A DNA stretch of 64,000 nt from CAITWD01 sp963727285 (GCA_963727285.1 CAVSFF010000009.1:1-64000); one strand, 5' to 3'. Shown: positions 8,039-17,081, counted from the first letter of the stretch. The notes: a model not told the origin generated them from the letters alone. Translations and numbers: made by a program.

Positions 8039-8409
8039 CCCCTCCCGGAAACCGTCAGCGACGCGGGGGAGAGCTCATCAAGGATGTCCTGGCCGAGGCA
8101 CTCATCCGGGACGTCTCCGATCCGCGCCTGGGGTTCGTCACGATCACCGACGTCATCCCGTCGCCCGACTTCGCGGCCGCGACGGTGTACTTCACGACCC
8201 TGACTAAGAATCAGCGCGAGCCGAGCCGGCGCGCGCTCGAGTCGGCGCGCGGGTTGCTGCAGTCACGGGTCGGACGGGCGATGCGGACGCGCAACACCCC
8301 CCACCTGGAGTTCGTGTACGACACCCAGCAGGATCAGGCACGACGCATCGCGCGCATCCTCGACGAGGTCGCCCCGCCCGCCAAGGATCCCGGGGACGGA
8401 CCCGCATGA
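8035..8409 (+). CDS. rbfA: Ribosome-binding factor A
   Basis: Cold-shock associated 30S maturation factor that binds near the 5' helix of 16S rRNA. The 124-aa KH-type protein shows IKDVLAEALIRDVSDPRLGFVTI written across its N terminus, DFAAATVYFTTL, and the final HLEFVYDTQQDQARRI segment typical of the family. ATG at 8035 overlaps the ylxP stop, and its own stop overlaps the next start (ATGA), so the three genes are translationally coupled. Confidence 0.93.
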   Translation: MTPPGNRQRRGGELIKDVLAEALIRDVSDPRLGFVTITDVIPSPDFAAATVYFTTLTKNQREPSRRALESARGLLQSRVGRAMRTRNTPHLEFVYDTQQDQARRIARILDEVAPPAKDPGDGPA

Positions 8410-9431
8410 TCTCCCGCACGACATCCACGGGGCCTCCCGCAAGCGGCCGGGACGCCGATGCCGCCACGATCGCCCGCCGTCTCGCCGAGGGGCCGCTGCG
8501 GATCGCCGTCACCGCACACCGGAACCCCGACGGCGATGCCATCGGCTCGATGCTCGGACTCGCCCGCGCCTTGCGTGCCGCCGGCCACGACGTGACGATG
8601 CACCACCCGGATCCGCACCCGGTTCCGGACGAATTCGCGTTTCTGCTCGCCCCCGGGGAGACGGTGACCACCGGGCCGCCGGATGCGTCCGAGGGACGCC
8701 TGCTGATTGCCGTCGACTGCGCGACCGAGGGACGGCTCTGGACCGACGGCGACCCGCACACCGGCGTCACCGAGGTGTTCAATCTGGACCACCACCACGA
8801 CAACTCACGCTTCGGGGACCTCAATCTCGTGGAACCCGAGGCCTCCAGCAGTGCCGAGGTCGTCGTGCATGTCCTCGAGGCCGCGGGCATGCCGGTGACC
8901 CGCGACGTGGCCGAGCCGCTGTACGTGGGACTCGTGACCGACACCGGGCGGTTCTGCTATTCGAACACCGGCGTCGAGGCGCACCGGGTCGCCGGCGTGC
9001 TGATCGCGGCCGGCGCCGACCCCCACCGCATCGCCCACCATCTCTACGAAGAGCAGCCCGAGGCACGCCTGCGGCTGCTGGGACGGGCCGCCGAACGGGC
9101 GCGTCGCCTCTGCGACGGAAAGCTCATGCTGGCCGATCTCGGACCGGAGGACTTTCGCGCCGCCGGCGGCGATGACACCGACGGGATCGTCGAGGCGATG
9201 CGGGCCGTCAAGGGCGTGGACGTCGCGGGACTGGCACGGCATTTCGGACACCGCGGCTGGCGCGTGTCGTTGCGCTCCGGCGACGGCGAACCCGACGTGT
9301 CGGCGATCGCGCGAACCTACGGCGGTGGCGGCCACCGGTCCGCCGCGGGGTTTTCGACCGAGCTGGAACTTGATGAGCTGTTTGCGCAAATCGAAGCCCG
9401 AGTCGCGGAGCACTACCGCGGTGTCCGCTGA
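8406..9431 (+). CDS. nrnA: DHH-family phosphoesterase (NrnA-like oligoribonuclease / pAp phosphatase)
   Basis: Manganese-dependent phosphoesterase expected to degrade nano-RNAs, pAp or cyclic dinucleotide products. The 341-aa protein has VTAHRNPDGDAIGSMLGL near residue 38 (first metal motif), the aspartate of IAVDCA, the signature FNLDHHHDN near residue 125, and the DHHA1 glycine-rich motif YGGGGHRSAAGF near residue 308. Location between rbfA and truB is the usual one for nrnA in Gram-positive bacteria and Actinobacteria. I cannot decide between the oligoribonuclease and pAp roles from sequence alone. Confidence 0.88.
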   Translation: MISRTTSTGPPASGRDADAATIARRLAEGPLRIAVTAHRNPDGDAIGSMLGLARALRAAGHDVTMHHPDPHPVPDEFAFLLAPGETVTTGPPDASEGRLLIAVDCATEGRLWTDGDPHTGVTEVFNLDHHHDNSRFGDLNLVEPEASSSAEVVVHVLEAAGMPVTRDVAEPLYVGLVTDTGRFCYSNTGVEAHRVAGVLIAAGADPHRIAHHLYEEQPEARLRLLGRAAERARRLCDGKLMLADLGPEDFRAAGGDDTDGIVEAMRAVKGVDVAGLARHFGHRGWRVSLRSGDGEPDVSAIARTYGGGGHRSAAGFSTELELDELFAQIEARVAEHYRGVR

Positions 9432-10299
9432 TCGACCGCTGGCCCGCGCGTGGCTTGTGGACAAGCCCGCGGGCCCGACATCGCACGACGTCGTCCGGGC
9501 GATCCGGAGTCGGCTCCCGCGTGGGACGAAGGTCGGTCATGCCGGCACGCTCGACCCCTTTGCGACCGGCCTGCTGGTCATCTTGGCCGGACGGGCCACC
9601 CGCATCGCCGATCGCGTCAGCGGTCAGTCCAAGCGGTACCGTGCGGTCGTGCAGCTGGGCGTGCGCTCCGAGACGGGCGACCCCGAGGGACCGCTGACCC
9701 CGGGCGGGCCGGTGCCCGATGCCGCGCGGATCGCGGCCGCGGTCGACGAGCTTGCCCGCACCGACACCCAGCAGGTCCCGCTCTACTCGGCGGTGCGCGT
9801 CGACGGGGAACGCCTGTACGCACTCGCGCGGCGCGGCGAACGGCCCAAGACCCCCGAGCGCGAGATCCGCATCAGTCATCTGGTGCTCGTCGACGTCGAC
9901 CCGGCCACCGGCCAGGTCACCCTCGACGCGAAGGTCAGCAAAGGGACATACGTCCGTCAGCTGTCCGCCGACCTCGGCGAGCTCCTCGGCTGCGGTGCAT
10001 ACTGCCTGGCGTTGCGCCGCACCGGCGTCGGCGAACTCGATGTCGTGGACGCGGTGCCGCCCGACGCCGTTCCCGACGCGCCTCCGGTGCCCTTGATCAC
10101 ACTCCTGACCGACATCCCGACCGTCGTCCTTGACCCGCCCGACATCCGCGCGCTGGCCCACGGCCGCCCGCTTGATCTCGTGCGCTCGCGCGGCGAGGTG
10201 GCGGTCGTGGCACCGGATCGCCACCTGGTCGCGATCGCCGAGTCCGACGGCCACCAGCTGCGACCGGTGTCCGTGTTCACCGATCCGGCCGCCGAATGA
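9421..10299 (+). CDS. truB: tRNA pseudouridine(55) synthase
   Basis: Makes pseudouridine 55 in the T-loop of tRNAs. Motifs are WLVDKPAGPTSHDVV, KVGHAGTLDPFATGLL with the catalytic aspartate, SKRYRAVVQLG, and KGTYVRQLSADLGELLG. About 60 C-terminal residues after VDAVPPDA form a PUA-like region ending VFTDPAAE. I take GTG at 9421 as the start (292 aa). It overlaps the nrnA stop by 11 bases. The longer open frame upstream is out of character with the family. Confidence 0.92.
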   Translation: MSADRPLARAWLVDKPAGPTSHDVVRAIRSRLPRGTKVGHAGTLDPFATGLLVILAGRATRIADRVSGQSKRYRAVVQLGVRSETGDPEGPLTPGGPVPDAARIAAAVDELARTDTQQVPLYSAVRVDGERLYALARRGERPKTPEREIRISHLVLVDVDPATGQVTLDAKVSKGTYVRQLSADLGELLGCGAYCLALRRTGVGELDVVDAVPPDAVPDAPPVPLITLLTDIPTVVLDPPDIRALAHGRPLDLVRSRGEVAVVAPDRHLVAIAESDGHQLRPVSVFTDPAAE

Positions 10300-11252
10300 A
10301 AACGTACGCCTCGCCGGGGGAGCTGCCGGTCGGCGACCGCCGCAGGGCAATCGCGATCGGAACGTTCGACGGCGTGCACCTCGGGCACCGGGAGATCATC
10401 GCCCAGGCCCAGCGCCTCGGCGCCGCCCGCGGCATCCCGATGATGGTCATCACCTTCGAGCCGCATCCGATCGCGGTCCTGCGGCCGGAGCTCAAGACGA
10501 CCGTGCTGACCCCGATCGACCTCAAGATGGAGCTGATCGCCGACTGCGGGGTCGACGAGCTGCTCGTGCTCCCGTTCACGCCCGCGTTCTCGCGGATCCG
10601 TGCCGAGCGCTTCGTGGACATGATCGCGTCCCGACCGATCGGCGCAGAGATCGTGGCGGTGGGGGAGAACTTCCGCTTCGGGGCCGGCGGCGCCGGCACC
10701 GCCGAGACCATGCGCGCGTACGGGCGTGCCCGGGGCCTGGAGGTGGTCTCGCCGGTGATCGTCAACAGCGCTGACGGCAAGCCGATTTCCTCCACCCGTA
10801 TCCGCCGGCTCGTCGCCGAGGGTCGCCTCGAGGAAGCCGCGCTGCTGCTCGGGCGGCCGCACATCCTCGAAGGCAACGTGGTCCACGGGGATCAGCGCGG
10901 GCGGGCCCTCGGACTCCCCACGGCAAACCTCGAGCCACCCCTGCACGCCGCCGTCCCCGGCAGGGGGGTGTACGCCGGACGCGCCACCACCTATCACGGT
11001 CGCTCGCTCGCGGCGATCAATGTCGGGGTCGCACCGACGTTCCGGTCGGGCACCGGGCGGGAGCCGGCCCGCATCGAAGCGTTCCTGCTCGATTACGCCG
11101 GTCCGGACCTCTACGGGGAAGAGATCCGCATCGAGTTCGTCACGCGGCTGCGCGAGGAGCGTCGGTTCGATGACGCGAGCGAGCTGGTCGCACAGATTCA
11201 GCTCGACATCGCCCGCACCCGCGAGCTCGCCGCACGACACGTCGACGGCTGA
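10296..11252 (+). CDS. ribF: Bifunctional riboflavin kinase / FAD synthetase
   Basis: Converts riboflavin to FMN and FMN to FAD. The 318-aa protein has an N-terminal nucleotidyltransferase domain (AIGTFDGVHLGHREII; later ISSTRIRRLV) and a C-terminal kinase domain (GRALGLPTANLEP, then RIEFVTRLREERRFDD). ATG at 10296 overlaps the truB stop by four bases, and it ends the long operon that begins at rimP. A 208-bp gap with regulatory structure separates it from rpsO. Confidence 0.95.
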   Translation: MKTYASPGELPVGDRRRAIAIGTFDGVHLGHREIIAQAQRLGAARGIPMMVITFEPHPIAVLRPELKTTVLTPIDLKMELIADCGVDELLVLPFTPAFSRIRAERFVDMIASRPIGAEIVAVGENFRFGAGGAGTAETMRAYGRARGLEVVSPVIVNSADGKPISSTRIRRLVAEGRLEEAALLLGRPHILEGNVVHGDQRGRALGLPTANLEPPLHAAVPGRGVYAGRATTYHGRSLAAINVGVAPTFRSGTGREPARIEAFLLDYAGPDLYGEEIRIEFVTRLREERRFDDASELVAQIQLDIARTRELAARHVDG

Positions 11253-11273
11253 CCGCGCGGGCGCGCCCGTGGC

Positions 11274-11293
11274 CCGGTCTGCCGGCGGACCGG
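11274..11293 (+). terminator. Possible terminator after ribF
   Basis: CCGGTC (11274-11279) pairs perfectly with GACCGG (11288-11293) around an 8-nt loop, followed by only three T residues. It could end the rimP-ribF transcript, but the short T tract makes this uncertain. It overlaps the region just upstream of the rpsO -10 box. Confidence 0.35.
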
Positions 11294-11298
11294 TTTGC

Positions 11299-11304
11299 TA
11301 CCCT
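11299..11304 (+). promoter_or_regulatory. Extended -10 promoter for rpsO
   Basis: TACCCT preceded by TG at 11296-11297 gives TGCTACCCT, an extended -10. Transcription would start near 11311, producing a leader of about 150 nt that contains the long-range stem at 11316-11400. Confidence 0.5.
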
Positions 11305-11315
11305 GCGTGCCGACC

Positions 11316-11400
11316 TGACCGTTCGATGACGCCCCGGCCGCACGATGTGAGCCGTGGCGGCACCCCGCCGACGTGATATCGGCAGCGACCCGAACGGTCA
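11316..11400 (+). promoter_or_regulatory. Structured rpsO leader (candidate S15 autoregulatory RNA)
   Basis: TGACCGTTCG (11316-11325) pairs with CGAACGGTCA (11391-11400), a perfect 10-bp stem that closes a 65-nt internal region. Inside, GGCGG (11356-11360) and CCGCC (11365-11369) form a tight hairpin. Ribosomal protein S15 is known to repress its own synthesis through leader RNAs that differ between phyla, including an actinobacterial class. That this one binds S15 is inference from position and shape. Confidence 0.5.
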
Positions 11401-11460
11401 ACCGATGACCCGGGGCGGCCGCAAGGCGGCGCCGAGGCCGAATCAGGAGAACGACACAGG

Positions 11461-11727
11461 TTGCTGACACGAGAGCAAAAGCTCGAGATCATGGGCACGC
11501 ATGCACGGCACGAGGGCGACACCGGTTCAGCCCAGGTGCAGATCGCGATGCTCACAACGCGCATTAATGAGCTCACCGAGCACTTGCGCGTGCACAAGAA
11601 GGACCACCACTCCCGCCGCGGCCTGCTGAAGATGGTCGGTCGCCGCCGCCGGCTGCTGAACTACCTGCAGCGGACGGACCTCGAGGGGTACCGCGCCCTG
11701 GTGGCCGAGTTGGGGCTGCGCCGTTAA
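11461..11727 (+). CDS. rpsO: 30S ribosomal protein S15
   Basis: Primary 16S rRNA-binding protein of the 30S platform. The 88-aa sequence is typical throughout: HEGDTGSAQVQIAMLTTRI, LTEHLRVHKKDHHSRRGLL and RRRRLLNYLQRTDLEGYR. The start is TTG at 11461, giving the usual MLTREQKLE; AGGAGA lies about 11 nt upstream. It is followed by pnp after 167 bp, the common rpsO-pnp arrangement. Confidence 0.96.
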   Translation: MLTREQKLEIMGTHARHEGDTGSAQVQIAMLTTRINELTEHLRVHKKDHHSRRGLLKMVGRRRRLLNYLQRTDLEGYRALVAELGLRR

Positions 11728-11840
11728 GACTCCGGCGCGCATGCGGACCGGCACGTGGGCCTCGCGCCTGCCTGCCCGCTCCACCCGACAGCAGGATGGT
11801 GTTCCACAATTGACGCTGGTCCTCGGCATCGAACGATGCG

Positions 11841-11875
11841 GGGACCCCACTGGAGCGCCGGGGCCAGGGGGTCCC
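11841..11875 (+). promoter_or_regulatory. Large hairpin in the pnp leader
   Basis: GGGACCCC (11841-11848) pairs with GGGGTCCC (11868-11875), and CTGG (11850-11853) with CCAG (11864-11867). This is a 12-bp stem with one bulged A and a 10-nt loop, ending 19 nt before the pnp ATG. In E. coli the pnp leader hairpin is cut by RNase III and then used by PNPase to destabilise its own mRNA. A similar role here is inferred only from shape and place. Confidence 0.6.
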
Positions 11876-11894
11876 GGCAGAGACGAGGACTGAG

Positions 11895-14096
11895 ATGGCA
11901 TTAGCTGTCGTTAAGGCAGATGTCGGGGGCACCCCGATTACGTTTGAGACGGGCAAGCTCGCCAAGCAGGCGAACGGCGCCGTCGTCGTGCGTTCCGGCG
12001 ACACCATGGTGTTGGTGACCGCAGTCGGCGCACGCACCGCACGTGAGGGAATCGACTTCTTCCCGCTGACGGTCGACGTTGAAGAGCGCATGTACGCCGC
12101 CGGAAAGATTCCCGGTGGCTTCATCAAGCGCGAGAGCCGACCGAGCGACCGCGCAACCTTGACCGCGCGCATGACCGACCGGCCCATCCGGCCGCTCTGG
12201 CCCAAGGGCTTCCGCAACGAGATCCAGGTGATCGCGACCGTCCTGAGTGTTGACCAGGTCAACGCCTTCGACATCCTTGCGATCAACGGAGCCTCCGCGG
12301 CCCTGACGGTGTCGGACCTGCCGTTCCTGGGCCCGATCGGCGCCGTGCGCATCGGTCTCATCGGTGATGACTTCATCATCAACCCGACCCTGCAGGAAGT
12401 CGAAGAGTCGGATCTGGATCTGATCGTCGCCGGCACCGCCGAGGCGATCTCGATGGTCGAGGCGGGCGCCAACGAGGTCGACGAAGAGTCGCTGCTCGAA
12501 GCCTTGGCGATCGCGCACGACGAGATCAAAAAGCTCTGTGCCGCACAGCTCGAGTTGGCGAAAATCGCCGGCAAGCCGAAGTGGGACGTCACCTCGGTCG
12601 ACGTCGACCCCAACGTGCTCAAGCGCGTCGAGGCTGCCATCCTGCCGGAGCTCGAGGAAGCAACTCTCGAGCAGGGCAAGCTCGAGCGCCGCGACAAGAT
12701 CGCCGACGTTCGCGCCGCGGCCGTCGCCGCCGTGCTCACCGAGGACTCGACCCCGGATGACCGTGCCGCGCTCAACCGCGCGTTCGACAGTCTGCAGAAG
12801 AAGATCATCCGGCGACGCATCGCCGTCGAGAAGGTGCGCCCCGACGGACGCGCCAGCGACGAGATCCGTCCGATTTCGGTCGAGGTCGGCGTGACGCCGC
12901 GTACCCACGGGTCGGGCCTGTTTACCCGCGGCGAGACCCAGGTGCTTACGGTCCTGGCGCTCGGCACGCTCAAGGACGCCCAACGGATCGACGGCCTCGG
13001 CATCGAGACGACCAAGCGGTACATCCACCACTACAACTTTCCGCCCTACTCGGTCGGAGAGACCGGATTCATGCGTGGCCCCAAGCGGCGCGACATCGGG
13101 CATGGCGCCCTCGCCGAGCGGGCACTCGTCGGCATGATTCCGGACGAGACGGCATTCCCGTACACGTTGCGGCTGGTGTCGGAGACGCTCGAGTCCAACG
13201 GCTCGTCGTCGATGGCATCCGTCTGCGGATCGACCCTGGCACTGCTCGACGCCGGCGTGGCGATTACGCGCCCAGTGGCAGGCATCGCCATGGGCCTCAT
13301 CCGCGAGGACGAGGACTACGTGATCCTCACCGATATCCAGGGCGACGAGGACCACCTCGGCGACATGGACTTCAAGGTCGCAGGGACCGAGTCGGGCGTC
13401 ACCGCGCTGCAGATGGACATCAAGATCAGCGGGGTCACGTTCCAGATCCTGCGCGACGCGCTCGAGCAGGCCCGGCGTGGGCGACTGCACATTCTCGGCA
13501 TCATGGGCGCCGCGATCTCCGAGCCCCGTGCCGAGTTGTCGGACTTCGCACCGCGCATCACCGCGATCAAGATCGACCCCGAGCGGATCGGCACCGTCAT
13601 CGGCAAGGGCGGCGAGACGATTCGTGGCCTCGAAGCCGAGTACAACGTCGAGATCTCGATCGAGGACGACGGGACGGTCAGCGTGTACGGCGTCGAAGGC
13701 CTCAAGGCCACGGCCTGTGTCGAGACGATCCGGGCGATGACCAAGGACGTCGAGGTGGGCGACGTGTTCAACGGCGCCAAGGTCGTCAAGACCACCACCT
13801 TCGGCGCGTTCGTCGAGCTCACCAAGGGCGTCGACGGGCTCCTGCACATCTCCAATCTGTCCAGCGGACGGGTCGACAAGGTCGAAGACGTCATCAACCG
13901 CGGCGACGTCGTGGACGTGCGCGTCGTCGAAGTCGACAAGGCCCGTGGCCGTATCGGCCTACGGATCGTCGGCCTGGAGGACGTCGCGGTACCGACGTCG
14001 GGGGACGGTGTCGACGTCGGTGAGGGCGATGCCCCTGCCGACGACGACGGACGCCCGCCGCGTCGCCGCCGCCGCCGGTTGACCGAAGAGGAGTAG
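11895..14096 (+). CDS. pnp: Polyribonucleotide nucleotidyltransferase (PNPase)
   Basis: 3'-5' phosphorolytic exoribonuclease and polymerase. The 733-aa protein has two RNase PH domains (GDTMVLVTAVGARTAREG early; HGSGLFTRGETQVLTV and the DFKVAGTESGVTALQMDIK metal-site region in the second half). A KH domain follows (IGTVIGKGGETIRGLE), then an S1 domain (GAKVVKTTTFGAFVELTKGVDG). It ends in an arginine-rich tail. The start ATG at 11895 is preceded by GACGAGGAC. Two bases separate it from the M16 peptidase gene, so they are co-transcribed. Confidence 0.97.
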   Translation: MALAVVKADVGGTPITFETGKLAKQANGAVVVRSGDTMVLVTAVGARTAREGIDFFPLTVDVEERMYAAGKIPGGFIKRESRPSDRATLTARMTDRPIRPLWPKGFRNEIQVIATVLSVDQVNAFDILAINGASAALTVSDLPFLGPIGAVRIGLIGDDFIINPTLQEVEESDLDLIVAGTAEAISMVEAGANEVDEESLLEALAIAHDEIKKLCAAQLELAKIAGKPKWDVTSVDVDPNVLKRVEAAILPELEEATLEQGKLERRDKIADVRAAAVAAVLTEDSTPDDRAALNRAFDSLQKKIIRRRIAVEKVRPDGRASDEIRPISVEVGVTPRTHGSGLFTRGETQVLTVLALGTLKDAQRIDGLGIETTKRYIHHYNFPPYSVGETGFMRGPKRRDIGHGALAERALVGMIPDETAFPYTLRLVSETLESNGSSSMASVCGSTLALLDAGVAITRPVAGIAMGLIREDEDYVILTDIQGDEDHLGDMDFKVAGTESGVTALQMDIKISGVTFQILRDALEQARRGRLHILGIMGAAISEPRAELSDFAPRITAIKIDPERIGTVIGKGGETIRGLEAEYNVEISIEDDGTVSVYGVEGLKATACVETIRAMTKDVEVGDVFNGAKVVKTTTFGAFVELTKGVDGLLHISNLSSGRVDKVEDVINRGDVVDVRVVEVDKARGRIGLRIVGLEDVAVPTSGDGVDVGEGDAPADDDGRPPRRRRRRLTEEE

Positions 14097-14098
14097 CC

Positions 14099-15418
14099 GT
14101 GGCCGGCGACCGCCCCCGTCTGGATACGACATCCCGCGGACTGCGCGTCGTCAGCGAGCCGATGTCGGGCGTCCGCTCCGTGGCACTCGGCATCTGGATC
14201 GGCGTTGGCTCACGTTATGAGACGCCCGCCCAGGCGGGCGTCTCGCACTTCCTTGAGCATCTGCTGTTCAAGGGAACGCCGCAGTACACCGCCGAACAGA
14301 TCGCGCAGATCTTCGACGGGTTCGGCGGCGAGGTGAACGCGGCCACGGGCCGTGATTACACCGTCGTCTACATCCGCGTGCTCGACGAGATCCTCGAGCG
14401 CGGCATGCCGGTCATCGCCGACATGCTGATTCGTCCGACCTTCGCCGACCTCGACCAGGAACGCCAGGTCGTGTGCGAAGAGATCGCGATGTACGCGGAC
14501 GACCCCGAGGACCAGGTCCACGACCTGCTCGCGCGGGCAATCTTCCCCAATCAGCCGCTGGGCCGCCCGGTGATCGGAACGGCCGATGTGGTTGGCAGCA
14601 TCCCGCACGCCGATATCGCGGCCTACCATGCCGCCCACTATCGGGCGCCGAACGTGGTCGTCGCCGCGTCCGGCAACATCGACCACGAGACCCTCCTCGG
14701 GCTGGGCGATCGACTCTTGGCCGATCTGCCCGGCGGCGCGGCCCCGGCGCTGCCGGTTCCCGCGCACTACGACGCGCCCCGGCTCGCGCTCCTCGCCAAG
14801 CCGACCGAACAGGTCCATCTGTGCCTGGGCGGTCCCGGTCTGACACGGTCGGACCCGCGCCGCCATGCGCAGGCGGTACTCGACACCCTGCTCGGTGGGC
14901 TGATGAGCAGCCGCCTGTTCCAGGAGGTCCGCGAAAAGCGCGGCCTTGCGTACTCGGTCGGCAGCTACACCGCCGGCTACTCCGACGCGGGGCAGGTCGT
15001 CGTGCATCTGGGAACGCGCGAGGACAACCTGGCCACCTGTTGCGAGGTCATCGGCACCGAGCTGCGTCGCTTGCGGGACGATCCGGTCGATGCGACCGAG
15101 CTGCGGCGCGCCAAGGACCACCTCAAAGGACGTCTCGTCCTGAGCACCGAGAGTCCGGGCACCCGCATGAACCGGCTCGGGCGCGCGGTGGTCACCGACA
15201 GCGAGATGCTCACGATCGACGAGATCATCGATCGCGTCGAGGCCGTGGCGCCCGCTGACATCCAAGCGCTCGCCGACGAGTTCTGGCAGCCCGAGCAGAT
15301 GAGCGTCGCGATCGTGGGCACCAACGAAGACCTGATGCGCCGCGGCATCGCCAAGGTCGCCGCGCACGTGGCGGATTCCGCACCGATTCCACTCGTCGAG
15401 GAGGTCGTCTCGCCATGA
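14099..15418 (+). CDS. M16-family zinc peptidase
   Basis: A 439-aa insulinase/processing-peptidase-like protein. The inverted zinc motif HFLEH (H-x-x-E-H) lies near residue 51 in SHFLEHLLFKGTP. The distal glutamate is in ERQVVCEEIAMYADDPEDQ about 75 residues later. The C-terminal half carries the R/Y substrate-binding segment REKRGLAYSVGSYTAGYSD. The place between pnp and dapB is the usual one in Actinobacteria and Firmicutes (ymxG/mpp). Physiological substrates are unknown. The GTG start lies two bases after the pnp stop. Confidence 0.9.
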   Translation: MAGDRPRLDTTSRGLRVVSEPMSGVRSVALGIWIGVGSRYETPAQAGVSHFLEHLLFKGTPQYTAEQIAQIFDGFGGEVNAATGRDYTVVYIRVLDEILERGMPVIADMLIRPTFADLDQERQVVCEEIAMYADDPEDQVHDLLARAIFPNQPLGRPVIGTADVVGSIPHADIAAYHAAHYRAPNVVVAASGNIDHETLLGLGDRLLADLPGGAAPALPVPAHYDAPRLALLAKPTEQVHLCLGGPGLTRSDPRRHAQAVLDTLLGGLMSSRLFQEVREKRGLAYSVGSYTAGYSDAGQVVVHLGTREDNLATCCEVIGTELRRLRDDPVDATELRRAKDHLKGRLVLSTESPGTRMNRLGRAVVTDSEMLTIDEIIDRVEAVAPADIQALADEFWQPEQMSVAIVGTNEDLMRRGIAKVAAHVADSAPIPLVEEVVSP

Positions 15419-16113
15419 TCCGCGTGATGGTGACCGGTGCGGCCGGTCGCATGGGCAGCGCGGTCGTCGACGCGGTCACGGCTGCCGATGGCATGGTCGT
15501 CGTCGCACGCGTCGATCCGGCCCTGCCCGCCGGGGACGGCGTCTACGCCGACGTCCCGGCGGCACTGGCCGGCGGCGGTATCGACGTCGCGGTCGACTTC
15601 ACCCAGCCCGCGTCGGTATTCGCGAACACCTGTGCCTATCTGGCGGCGGGCGTCCACGCGGTTGTCGGAACCACCGGCCTCACCGAGGTGCAGCTCGCCG
15701 ACATCGATCGCCGCGCCGGGTCCGGTCCGGCCAACGCGGTCATCGCTCCGAATTTCGCCGTCGGCGCGGTGCTAATGATGCGGTTCGCCGCCGAGGCCTC
15801 GCACCACATGCCCAAGGCCGAGATCATCGAACTGCACCACGATCAGAAGCTCGACGCCCCGTCGGGGACGGCACTGCGCACGGCATCCCTGATGGAGGGC
15901 GATCCCGTAATCCACTCGGTGCGCCTGCCCGGGTTGGTCGCACACCAGGAAGTCATTCTCGGCGGGACGGGGGAGACCTTGACCATCCGCCACGACTCGC
16001 TCTCCCGCGAGAGCTTCATGCCCGGCGTCGTACTTGCCGTCGGGGCCGTCGCCAATCGCCCGGGGCTGACCCTTGGGCTCGAGCCCATCCTCTTCGAAAC
16101 GGAGAATCGATGA
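15415..16113 (+). CDS. dapB: 4-hydroxy-tetrahydrodipicolinate reductase
   Basis: NAD(P)H-dependent second step of the diaminopimelate/lysine pathway. The 232-aa protein has the N-terminal nucleotide motif VTGAAGRMGSAVV, VGTTGL, and the catalytic region EIIELHHDQKLDAPSGTAL with the family histidines and lysine. Shorter than E. coli DapB (273 aa) but similar to actinobacterial forms. ATG overlaps the M16 stop (ATGA), and its own stop overlaps the aldo-keto reductase start. Confidence 0.95.
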   Translation: MIRVMVTGAAGRMGSAVVDAVTAADGMVVVARVDPALPAGDGVYADVPAALAGGGIDVAVDFTQPASVFANTCAYLAAGVHAVVGTTGLTEVQLADIDRRAGSGPANAVIAPNFAVGAVLMMRFAAEASHHMPKAEIIELHHDQKLDAPSGTALRTASLMEGDPVIHSVRLPGLVAHQEVILGGTGETLTIRHDSLSRESFMPGVVLAVGAVANRPGLTLGLEPILFETENR

Positions 16114-17081
16114 CGACGCCGCTGTCCGCACGCCGGCCACTGGGACCCAGCGAGCTGGCGGTGTCGCCGATCTGCCTGGGCAGCAACGTGTTCGGATGGA
16201 CCGCCGACGAGAATGCCTCGTTTGCGGTGCTCGACACGTTTCTGGAGCTCGGCGGGAACTTCATCGACACGGCCAACGTGTACTCGGCCTGGGTGCCCGG
16301 CAACGCGGGCGGCGAATCCGAAACGATCATCGGTCGCTGGATCGCCTCGCGCGGCACGCGCGATCAGGTGGTCGTCGCCACGAAGATCGGCTATCCCGCG
16401 CCGCCCAACTTCCCGCCGGGCCTGTCACGGACTCAGATCCGTGACCATGCCGGCGCGTCGCTCCGGCGCCTCGGCCTCGACAGCGTCGACGTCTACTACG
16501 CCCACATGGATGACCCCGGCGTGCCGCTGGCCGAGACGCTCGCCGAGTTTGGTGCCCTGGCATCCGAGGGCCTGTTCCGTGTGTTCGGCACCTCCAACTA
16601 CGGTGCCGGACGCCTCGCCGAGCTGTTGGCGGTCGCCGACCGGGAGGGGCTGATCCGCCCGGCCGTTCATCAGCCGCACTTCAACCTGCTGGACCGCGAC
16701 GGCTACGTCGGAGACCTCGAGGCCCTGTGTCGCGACGAAGGCCTCGGGGTGGCACCGTACTTCGCCCTCGCCCGCGGTTTCCTGTCGGGCAAGTACCGCC
16801 CCGATGCGCCGGTTCCCGTGACCGGCCGTGCCGCCGGAGTCCAGAACGACTACATGAACGCGCGGGGCTGGGGCATGCTCGCGGTTCTGGATCGCATCGC
16901 CGCCGCGCACGGGGCGACCGTGGCCCAGGTGTCGCTTGCGTGGCTGTTGGCCCGACCGGGGATCACCAGCCCGATCGTCAGCGCCACCACGCCGGCCCAG
17001 CTCATCGAGCTTGCCGGAGCAGCCACGCTCGCACTGAGCGCCGCGGACATTGCGGACCTCGACGCCGCCGGCGCACAGTAG
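16110..17081 (+). CDS. Aldo/keto reductase
   Basis: NADPH-dependent oxidoreductase with a TIM-barrel fold, 323 aa. The catalytic tetrad is visible: Asp and Tyr in NFIDTANVYSAW, Lys in VVATKIGYP, His in VYYAHMDDPG. The C-terminal cofactor region reads SPIVSATTPAQLIEL. Resembles the broad group of general-stress or sugar-type reductases; the substrate cannot be read from the sequence. Coupled to dapB by an ATGA overlap, which need not mean a shared pathway. Confidence 0.88.
   Translation: MTTPLSARRPLGPSELAVSPICLGSNVFGWTADENASFAVLDTFLELGGNFIDTANVYSAWVPGNAGGESETIIGRWIASRGTRDQVVVATKIGYPAPPNFPPGLSRTQIRDHAGASLRRLGLDSVDVYYAHMDDPGVPLAETLAEFGALASEGLFRVFGTSNYGAGRLAELLAVADREGLIRPAVHQPHFNLLDRDGYVGDLEALCRDEGLGVAPYFALARGFLSGKYRPDAPVPVTGRAAGVQNDYMNARGWGMLAVLDRIAAAHGATVAQVSLAWLLARPGITSPIVSATTPAQLIELAGAATLALSAADIADLDAAGAQ

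Noticed and set aside
11901..13847. A 648-codon open frame antisense to pnp
   Set aside because: It mirrors pnp codon by codon, an effect of high third-position GC, and encodes His/Arg/Asp-rich sequence without any domain.
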